Part shown: positions 1-4,936 of the stretch, in pieces
Numbering within the stretch: position 1 is the first letter of the stretch
How the letters are laid out: each line of letters starts with the position of its first letter
NCBI GenBank assembly: GCA_959020865.1
Contig: CAUEUD010000170.1
Location: 1 to 8,438 of the forward strand
Source: Eubacterium limosum
GTDB lineage: Bacteria > Bacillota > Clostridia > Eubacteriales > Eubacteriaceae
Direction: 5' to 3'
DNA length: 8,438 nucleotides
The notes under the pieces: generated by a model
Told to the model about the DNA's origin: nothing
The model's database searches: none
What the model saw: only the letters and a program-made list of their open reading frames with translations
Made by a program: the position numbers and the translations under genes

Positions 1-1119
1 TTGATAGCTTTTGTTCCTTTTTTCAAAACCCTTTTTGCTTTTCCGGATTTTGCTAAGACAAGGTTTGGTGAATACTGGGCTATTGATTACGCAGGGTATC
101 CGATTAAGGGCTCGACTGTCGATCCTAAAATCATGGGTGAAGCCATGGAAAAGCTGGCCCGGGATTTTGCCACAGATACAGCACCATTTTTGTTTTCAAG
201 AAATCCTTTGTTTTACAAATCATTACAATCACAGAGCTTTAATGAGGGGAAAACAGGCATCATGCAGCATCCTGAAGTATGCTGTATGAAAACAGAGGAA
301 TACGACGAATTGATTGCAGATCCTTTTAATTGTATTGTCGACAGGATACTGCCTAGAGTTTACAAGGCTTTAGACCCGGCCAATGGCAGCAGCAGCGTTT
401 CGCTGGTACGGGCCATGAATATTCAGAATGATATGAATACGCCGATTTTGATGGAAGCAGCCCGGGTGAGCCAGAAATATGGCCTGCCTTTGACTGGCGG
501 AGGACTTGTCGAGGCACCGATGGATTATATCGCCGATATGATCCGCGGATTCTCTGCCATAACCATGGACATTCGGAGACAGCCTGAGAAGGTGGCAGCA
601 GCTGCGGAAGCGGTGATGCCCCTGATGGACCGGCTGGCAGCGCAGCTCCCGGCAGTACCGGGCAAGCTGGTGAGTATGCCGCTCCATATGCCTGTATTTA
701 TGCGGGAAAAAGACTTTGCGAAACTGTGGTGGCCAAGCTTTAAAGAACTGGTGGAACGGATGGCGGCAAGAGGACAGTATATGCGCATTTATTTTGAAGG
801 GGATTGGACGCGTTACTACGACTATCTGCAGGATTTACCGAAGGGCCGTATCCTTGGTGTTTTTGAATACATGGATCATCAGCTGGCCAAGGACAAGCTT
901 GGAAAGGTGATGTGCATTACCGGCGGTTACGATGTATCGCTTCTGCAGTATGGAACAAAGCAGGCGGTTATCGATGAGGCCAAAAAACAAATGGATATCC
1001 TGGCACCTGGCGGAGGCTATATTTTCACAGTTTCCAAGGGCATTACCTACCCCAATGACGGGACACCTGAAAATGTTAAGGCATTATACGAATTTGTGGA
1101 AGAATACGGAAAATATTAG
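1..1119 (+). CDS. URO-D-fold methyltransferase 1 (uroporphyrinogen decarboxylase family), 5' partial
   Basis: Seen: an open frame from the window edge to a TAG stop, 372 codons. It is clearly homologous along most of its length to the second URO-D protein in this operon: shared blocks are DYAGYP (29-34), QHPE (89-92), YDELIADP (101-108), PMDYIADMIRGF (173-184), MDIRR (189-193), PLHM (227-230), EKDF (236-239) and DILAPGG (332-338). Known: URO-D-fold proteins include haem enzyme HemE and corrinoid-dependent methyltransferases (MtaA, MtbA, CmuA types). The HxCG zinc motif of the MtbA/MtaA type is not seen; the aligned place reads Y-F-E-G-D (264-268), and the C-terminal PGCG site reads PGGG (336-339). 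Inference: a substrate-specific methyltransferase or demethylase acting in the cytoplasm, not HemE, because it is an operon paralogue beside a transporter. The first codon here is TTG at the very edge, and the paralogue has about 12 more residues before the shared AGY, so the true start is probably upstream of the window. Residues 1-22 are Phe-rich and align poorly. Confidence 0.85.
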   Translation: MIAFVPFFKTLFAFPDFAKTRFGEYWAIDYAGYPIKGSTVDPKIMGEAMEKLARDFATDTAPFLFSRNPLFYKSLQSQSFNEGKTGIMQHPEVCCMKTEEYDELIADPFNCIVDRILPRVYKALDPANGSSSVSLVRAMNIQNDMNTPILMEAARVSQKYGLPLTGGGLVEAPMDYIADMIRGFSAITMDIRRQPEKVAAAAEAVMPLMDRLAAQLPAVPGKLVSMPLHMPVFMREKDFAKLWWPSFKELVERMAARGQYMRIYFEGDWTRYYDYLQDLPKGRILGVFEYMDHQLAKDKLGKVMCITGGYDVSLLQYGTKQAVIDEAKKQMDILAPGGGYIFTVSKGITYPNDGTPENVKALYEFVEEYGKY

Positions 1120-1123
1120 GAGG
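1118..1123 (+). promoter_or_regulatory. Ribosome binding site of small protein 1, overlapping the URO-D 1 stop codon
   Basis: AGGAGG is a full match to the anti-Shine-Dalgarno sequence and lies 6 bases before the ATG at 1130. Its first two bases are the last two bases of the TAG stop (1117-1119), so ribosomes ending the methyltransferase sit on the start signal of the small gene. This fits translational coupling and fixes the small-gene start. Confidence 0.85.
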
Positions 1124-1129
1124 TCAATC

Positions 1130-1276
1130 ATGAATCAGGAAGTAAACTATCTGGCGAGCTGGGAAGAATATTGCGAGGCCAACGGTCTGGATTATGAGGA
1201 AAACGCTTATCTGGAGCCATACTGGCAGGCGACGCAGGAAAAACTGTTCGGATTTATCATCAAGCTTTTAATATGA
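1130..1276 (+). CDS. 48-residue acidic small protein 1, partner gene of URO-D 1
   Basis: Not a family I recognise. Seen: ATG at 1130 behind a full AGGAGG site, 48 codons, TGA stop. The protein is acidic (9 Asp/Glu against 2 Lys), rich in aromatics (Y7, W11, Y14, Y22, Y27, Y31, W32), has one Cys (C15), and ends in a hydrophobic tail, LFGFIIKLLI (39-48). It has no signal peptide; the tail is too short to span a membrane and looks more like an amphipathic or packing helix. It is homologous in length and pattern to the 48-residue protein after URO-D 2: M1, E13, E16, G19, E23, E29, Q33, E37, F40, F42 and L47 are identical in an ungapped alignment. It starts 10 bases after the methyltransferase stop. 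Inference: a subunit, stabiliser or adaptor of the preceding URO-D protein. The conserved partner position and strong site make a chance ORF unlikely. Confidence 0.82.
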   Translation: MNQEVNYLASWEEYCEANGLDYEENAYLEPYWQATQEKLFGFIIKLLI

Positions 1277-1307
1277 AAAGATATGGGAGAGAGGGAGAGA
1301 AAAAATA

Positions 1308-2684
1308 ATGAAAGATACAAGAGGAAAACTGGGAAATTTTGTAAAATTTTCCTATGGCTTTGCAGATGTTGGATTCCAGATGATGGTAACCCTGTCAAAT
1401 TCCTATCTGCTGATCTTTTTTACCGACGTAGCAGGTATTTCGGCGGTAACGGCAGGGATTATCATGACTGTAGGGCGGATTATAGACACCATCAGCGTTC
1501 CGATTTTGGGACCGTTTATTGAAAAAAGCCATTTGCCCTGGGGCAAGTACCGGTCGTGGCTGTTTATCGGTGCGATATGTATATTTATCACTAACGCGAT
1601 TTTATTTGTTAATCTGAGCTTTTTGCCGCAGGTAGCACTGATTGCAGTAGGAGCTATTGTATATGCGGTCTTCTGTATTTCGACGAATGTGGCTTACATT
1701 GGCTATACCTCCATGAACTCATCCCTGACTGATGATCCCAAGGAAAAGGTGCAGCTTTCTACCTTCCGCGGCCAGGGGGCTGCCATTGGTAAAATTATTG
1801 CCGGCTGGACGCTGATTCCGATGATTTATTTCTTCGGCGGCGCGGACGCTTATACCGAACAGGGATTCCTGCTGACTGCTATTTTAGTGGGCCTGATGAT
1901 CGTCTTTACCTATCTGACACTTTTCTTTGCAACCAAAGACCGCAAAGTCATGAGCAGTAAGGAAGAAATTAAGGATGCTAAAAATAATGGACCTTCTGTA
2001 AAGGATATGCTCAAGCAGATTGTGACAACAAGGCCGCTGCTGCTGCTTTTCCTGACCGACGTTACCCGGATTCTGGCAAGCCTTTTGGTATTTTCAATGT
2101 TCCCATATTTCTTTAAATATGTGGTCAATGATCCGGCCAAGGTCGCTGTATTCTTTGGTTCTGTCAATATTCTCTTGTTCATTGGGGCGACACTGGTTCC
2201 GTTTATCACCAAAAAGCTCAGCAAGAGAATGACCTATATGTGCGGCAACGCTGTGATGGCGGTATGTTTTGTACTGATGTTTTTAAACAGTGGAAACCCG
2301 ACACTGGTTACAATTCTGGCATCCATTGGGTACCTGGGCTATTCCCTTGGGAATGTTGTGAATACAGCCATGTATGCAGACATTGTTGACTTTGGTGAGT
2401 ACAGGACCGGTAAGAATGCCAGAGCGGCAATCTTTAGCGTATTTCAGCTGTCCATTAAAGTGGCGGCTGTCTTTTCAACCAGCATCGCTGCCTTCGGGCT
2501 GGCATCAACCGGTTTTCAGGCTGGGGTTGAACCAACGGCTCAGGTTGTGAGCGGCATTAACATGATCTCTATGCTGCTGCCGGCAGGATTACTCCTTGCT
2601 GGTGTTGTATTTTTGTTTTTCTACAATATCAATGAAAAGGAACTGCCAGAAATGCGTGAAGAAATTATGAAACGGAATAATTAA
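1308..2684 (+). CDS. GPH-family (MelB-like) MFS cation symporter
   Basis: Integral membrane transporter of the glycoside-pentoside-hexuronide:cation symporter family, 458 residues, the usual length, with about twelve hydrophobic segments. Family marks seen: the N-terminal KFSYGFADVGF block (13-23), RIIDTISVPILG (57-68) followed by PWGKYRSW (77-84) in the loop 2-3 region, and DIVDFGEYRTGKNAR in the late cytoplasmic loop. From memory of Salmonella MelB, the cation-site aspartates D19, D55 and D59 align with Q24, D60 and V64 here, so only one of three is kept. The start ATG follows a purine-rich GAGGGAG site (1291-1297), 10 bases upstream. The gene lies between two URO-D/small-protein pairs on the same strand with short gaps (31 and 25 bases), so it is one operon. 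Inference: it imports the substrate, or exports the product, of the methyltransferases; the substrate cannot be read from the sequence, and sugars are not implied by the family name. Confidence 0.92.
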   Translation: MKDTRGKLGNFVKFSYGFADVGFQMMVTLSNSYLLIFFTDVAGISAVTAGIIMTVGRIIDTISVPILGPFIEKSHLPWGKYRSWLFIGAICIFITNAILFVNLSFLPQVALIAVGAIVYAVFCISTNVAYIGYTSMNSSLTDDPKEKVQLSTFRGQGAAIGKIIAGWTLIPMIYFFGGADAYTEQGFLLTAILVGLMIVFTYLTLFFATKDRKVMSSKEEIKDAKNNGPSVKDMLKQIVTTRPLLLLFLTDVTRILASLLVFSMFPYFFKYVVNDPAKVAVFFGSVNILLFIGATLVPFITKKLSKRMTYMCGNAVMAVCFVLMFLNSGNPTLVTILASIGYLGYSLGNVVNTAMYADIVDFGEYRTGKNARAAIFSVFQLSIKVAAVFSTSIAAFGLASTGFQAGVEPTAQVVSGINMISMLLPAGLLLAGVVFLFFYNINEKELPEMREEIMKRNN

Positions 2685-2709
2685 GTCCAGGTGGAACAGA
2701 GGGAGACAA

Positions 2710-3867
2710 ATGGAGAATAATTTACAGAAAATGACGGAAGAACGAAATCAGCTTTATATGGATGTGCGTGCAGGTAAAGTACCAAAACGCGTACCCATCA
2801 ACCTGAACATGGATGGCGCCGCAGCCCTGGAATACGCCGGTTATGATCTTAAGACACAGCAGTATGATATAAAATATCTGATCGACGCCATGGAAAAAGC
2901 AGCGCAGGATTTTGAGAGTGATAATCTCGGTGTAACAGCAGTCCGTTTTGCCCATTTTTATAAAATTTTAGGGGCAAAACATTTTGTGATGGGGACAGAT
3001 GGTTTTTTACAGCACCCTGAGATTGCAGCCATGGAACCCAAAGAATACGACGCTCTGATCGCAGAACCCTATAAATTTTTATGGGACAGCGTCATCCCAA
3101 GACTGTATACTGAGCTGGATAAGCCTTGGCCCTTGTCCTCGGCAGCGCTTGCAAAGGGCTTTCACACCTTTTACAGCACTATGGGGAAGGTTGGGGCCGC
3201 GAAAAACGAGCTGTGCCTGAAATATGGAAAGTCAAATCTTGGAGGAGCCTTTGCCCAGACTGACGCTCCCTTTGATTTTATCGCTGACCTGCTGAGATCT
3301 TTCACGGGCATGATGATGGATATCCGGCGTGTGCCGGACAAGGTGGAAGCTGCCTGTGAAGCGATTCTGCCGTTGATGATCAAGGCTGGCGCCAAGGGAA
3401 CGCCGGAAAAGGCAGGGGGCTGTATGATTCCGCTGCACATGGCGCCTTATATGAAGGAAAAGGATTTTGAGCGCTTTTACTGGCCGACCTTTAAAAAGCT
3501 TGTGGAAGAGCTGGTAAAAACAAATACGAATGTCTCGATTTTTCTCGAGCATGACTTCACACGCTTCCTTGATTATATCCGTGAGCTGCCCGCAGGCTGC
3601 CAGCTGATGGCTGAGTTTGGAGATCCGAAGGTCTTTAAGGAAAAATTGGGAGACAAGTTCATACTGACTGGTTTCTATCCGCTGGCAATGCTGAAGACAG
3701 GAACACTGGATGAGATTCAGGACAAGGCAAAGGAAATCATTGACATTTTGGCGCCCGGAGGGCGTTATATCTTCAGCCTGGATAAATCCATTCTCAGAGT
3801 CAGCGATGTGGAAATTGATAAATATCAGGCACTGCTGCGTTTTGTGAAAGAATACGCGGTTTATTAG
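2710..3867 (+). CDS. URO-D-fold methyltransferase 2 (uroporphyrinogen decarboxylase family)
   Basis: A complete 385-residue protein; ATG start with AGAGGGAG (2698-2705) 4 bases before it. Landmarks: a helical N-terminus with RNQLYMDVRAGKVPKRVPI (12-30), typical of the opening of URO-D-fold methyltransferases; EYAGYDL (41-47); QHPEIAAM (101-108); PFDFIADLLRSF (187-198); MDIRR (203-207); PLHM (241-244); FLEHD (278-282) where zinc-type relatives carry HxCG; and DILAPGG (345-351) where they carry PGCG. The classical Cys zinc ligands are therefore absent, as in URO-D 1; Glu280 aligns with E266 there. Known: the family includes corrinoid-dependent methyltransferases in acetogens and methanogens. 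Inference: a cytoplasmic substrate:corrinoid methyltransferase or demethylase related to URO-D 1 but divergent enough to suggest a different substrate or a heteromeric role. The gene ends in TAGGAGG, feeding directly into the next small gene. A HemE role is unlikely, given the duplication and context. Confidence 0.9.
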   Translation: MENNLQKMTEERNQLYMDVRAGKVPKRVPINLNMDGAAALEYAGYDLKTQQYDIKYLIDAMEKAAQDFESDNLGVTAVRFAHFYKILGAKHFVMGTDGFLQHPEIAAMEPKEYDALIAEPYKFLWDSVIPRLYTELDKPWPLSSAALAKGFHTFYSTMGKVGAAKNELCLKYGKSNLGGAFAQTDAPFDFIADLLRSFTGMMMDIRRVPDKVEAACEAILPLMIKAGAKGTPEKAGGCMIPLHMAPYMKEKDFERFYWPTFKKLVEELVKTNTNVSIFLEHDFTRFLDYIRELPAGCQLMAEFGDPKVFKEKLGDKFILTGFYPLAMLKTGTLDEIQDKAKEIIDILAPGGRYIFSLDKSILRVSDVEIDKYQALLRFVKEYAVY

Positions 3868-3871
3868 GAGG
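3866..3871 (+). promoter_or_regulatory. Ribosome binding site of small protein 2, overlapping the URO-D 2 stop codon
   Basis: AGGAGG shares two bases with the TAG stop at 3865-3867 and lies 5 bases before ATG 3877. The arrangement is the same as at 1117-1130: stop and ribosome binding site are fused as TAGGAGG, which supports translational coupling and the reality of the small gene. Confidence 0.85.
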
Positions 3872-3876
3872 CAGGA

Positions 3877-4023
3877 ATGGAGATTAAATCAGAGTATTAC
3901 AATAATTTAGACGAAAACATGGAAAAGTATGGTATTGCAGAAGAAGATATTCCCATGGCAGAGGATACCTTCCAGGGGCTGGAGGAGCAGATGTTCAGCT
4001 TTGCAATGTTTATGCTGATGTAA
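3877..4023 (+). CDS. 48-residue acidic small protein 2, partner gene of URO-D 2
   Basis: Not a family I recognise. Seen: ATG at 3877 after a full AGGAGG, 48 codons, TAA stop. The protein is strongly acidic (12 Asp/Glu against 2 Lys) and ends in a Met/Phe-rich hydrophobic tail, MFSFAMFMLM (39-48); 7 of 48 residues are Met. It has no Cys and no Trp. It matches small protein 1 in exact length and in the pattern E-x2-E-x2-G-(L/I) at 13-20, E23-(E/D)24, E29, (W/F)32-Q33, E37, (L/M)39-F40-x-F42 and L47. It lies 9 bases after URO-D 2 and is the last gene of the operon before the terminator. Inference: a small partner or subunit of URO-D 2, or of both URO-D proteins. A leader peptide is unlikely because no gene follows on this strand. 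It is below the usual length cut-offs and easily missed by gene callers. Confidence 0.8.
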   Translation: MEIKSEYYNNLDENMEKYGIAEEDIPMAEDTFQGLEEQMFSFAMFMLM

Positions 4024-4030
4024 AAGAAAA

Positions 4031-4047
4031 TAAGCCTGATCCCATTG
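4031..4047 (+). repeat. 17-base near-repeat of the terminator 5' arm (second copy 4295-4311)
   Basis: TAAGCCTGATCCCATTG at 4031-4047 matches TAAGCCTGCTCCCATTG at 4295-4311 with one difference, in the same orientation. The second copy forms the 5' arm and loop of the operon terminator. After the first copy only CCCA/TGGG can pair well, so it looks like a decayed or alternative terminator. It begins 7 bases after the last small gene. Confidence 0.55.
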
Positions 4048-4134
4048 AAGATTGGGTTTGCAGACTGTCAAAGAAGTGGAGAAGCCCGAGACTGCGCCTT
4101 TTATCCAGATAAGAAAAAAGATCCAGGCGCTGTG

Positions 4135-4163
4135 GTAAACGGCTAAGAATCGTGCCGTTTTAC
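4135..4163 (+). other. Hairpin in the 3' untranslated region
   Basis: GTAAACGGC (4135-4143) pairs with GCCGTTTTAC (4154-4163) over nine base pairs with one bulged T, around a 10-base loop. No T-run follows on the plus strand, so it is not a standard terminator. It may protect the 3' end of the mRNA or be part of a larger fold. Confidence 0.5.
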
Positions 4164-4220
4164 AGGAATGCCCGGACACTGGCGTCAAAAAGCAACAACT
4201 TTAGTGAAGAAGATATAGGC

Positions 4221-4250
4221 GCGGGCGTAGTGTCCGCAGGATGCTTTTTT
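4221..4250 (+). terminator. Possible weak first terminator
   Basis: GCGGG (4221-4225) can pair with TCCGC (4233-4237), including one G-T pair, around a 7-base loop. Seven bases later comes TTTTTT (4245-4250). The distance between stem and T-run is long for an intrinsic terminator. The alternative long-range stem with 4173-4180 would end at 4236. Low confidence. Confidence 0.25.
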
Positions 4251-4294
4251 CTTCCTTAGGTAAAAAGCTTCGTCTCTCAATTTTTTTGATATTC

Positions 4295-4330
4295 TAAGCC
4301 TGCTCCCATTGTGGGGCAGGCTTATTTTTT
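4295..4330 (+). terminator. Intrinsic terminator of the URO-D operon
   Basis: TAAGCCTGCTCCCA (4295-4308) pairs with TGGGGCAGGCTTA (4312-4324) with one bulged T and a 3-base TTG loop. The stem is followed at once by TTTTTT (4325-4330), a classical plus-strand intrinsic terminator. It overlaps the stop codon of the convergent response regulator gene (4322-4324). Read on the minus strand, the same stem lacks a following T-run, so it may stop that strand only weakly. Confidence 0.85.
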
Positions 4331-4936
4331 ATGGTAGGAAGGACGGATATAGCCTAATTTTATGCCCTTTGTCACCGCCTCAAGCGAGGAGGAGACATCG
4401 AGCTTGTCAAAAATATGCTGAATATGGTTTGAAATTGTGCGTTCACTTGAAAAAAGCATTTCAGCGATGGCCTTGCGCTTATACCCTTCCGATAAAAGCT
4501 GTAAAATTTTTGTTTCTGTTGCAGTCAGTTCTTCGATATATTCATTTGCCCTGGGAAAGACAGGGACGCCTTTGTTAATCTGGATCAGGCTTTCAAGCAG
4601 CCTGTCAGGCTCAAGATTTTTGTTTAAAAAACCACAGGCTCCCAGCTTTTGGGCGGCATGGCGGTAAACTGGTAGGTCGTAGCCGGTCAGGAAGACAAGC
4701 TTCAGGCCGGGAAATTCTTTTTTAAGCCCGGAAGCAAGCGCAATGCCGTCCTCATCACTGACTGTGTCGAGATTGATGTCGAGGAGAAGGAGATCCGGAT
4801 GAAGCCGGCGAATATGCGCGGCAGCTTCTGATGGGTTCTGGAGTGTCGCGAAGCTCTCGATTTCAGGCGCATCCGCCAAAACAATTTCAAGGCTTTTGGC
4901 AAAAAGAGCGTGGTCATCGATCAATAAAATGTTCAT
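4322..4936 (-). CDS. NarL/LuxR-family response regulator
   Basis: DNA-binding response regulator of 204 residues, the usual length. Receiver domain at about 1-120: acidic pair D7-D8, phospho-acceptor D53 in LLLLDINLD, T84 and K106 (FLNKN). The C-terminal LuxR-type helix-turn-helix at about 136-197 starts ELTATETKILQLLSEG and has the recognition-helix region SERTISNHIQHIFDKL (164-179). It should be phosphorylated by the kinase encoded just upstream and then bind target promoters as a dimer. The start at 4936 has AAAGGAG (4946-4952) 9 bases upstream, inside the kinase gene; the two genes overlap by 23 bases, so translation is probably coupled. Likely targets are the neighbouring permease operon or the kinase promoter, but no binding sites can be recognised. 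The stop codon lies within the plus-strand terminator of the convergent operon. Confidence 0.95.
   Translation of the reverse strand: MNILLIDDHALFAKSLEIVLADAPEIESFATLQNPSEAAAHIRRLHPDLLLLDINLDTVSDEDGIALASGLKKEFPGLKLVFLTGYDLPVYRHAAQKLGACGFLNKNLEPDRLLESLIQINKGVPVFPRANEYIEELTATETKILQLLSEGYKRKAIAEMLFSSERTISNHIQHIFDKLDVSSSLEAVTKGIKLGYIRPSYHKK

Larger units (their letters stand above)
4024..4294 (+). other. Non-coding 3' region of the URO-D operon
   Basis: About 270 bases between the last small gene and the terminator without a convincing ORF: no reading frame here has both a good ribosome binding site and length. It holds a 17-base near-copy of the terminator's 5' arm (4031-4047), a hairpin at 4135-4163, and a possible long-range stem CGGACACT (4173-4180) with AGTGTCCG (4229-4236) that is followed closely by a run of T at 4245-4250. 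It is probably a 3' untranslated region; a structured small RNA cannot be excluded. Confidence 0.5.

Noticed and set aside
370..788. Minus-strand ORFs inside URO-D 1
   Set aside because: They are shadows of the strongly conserved plus-strand protein; no independent evidence.
3907..4188. 93-codon minus-strand ORF over small gene 2 and the 3' region
   Set aside because: It is antisense to the small protein gene, has no ribosome binding site and no recognisable features.
4243..4268. GCTTTTT/AAAAAGC inverted repeat as a terminator
   Set aside because: The stem is almost entirely A-T with a 12-base loop and no T-run after it on the plus strand; too weak to call.
4024..4294. Cobalamin riboswitch in the region after small gene 2
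   Set aside because: No B12-box-like sequence was seen, and the region lies at the 3' end of the operon before a terminator, with no downstream gene on that strand.
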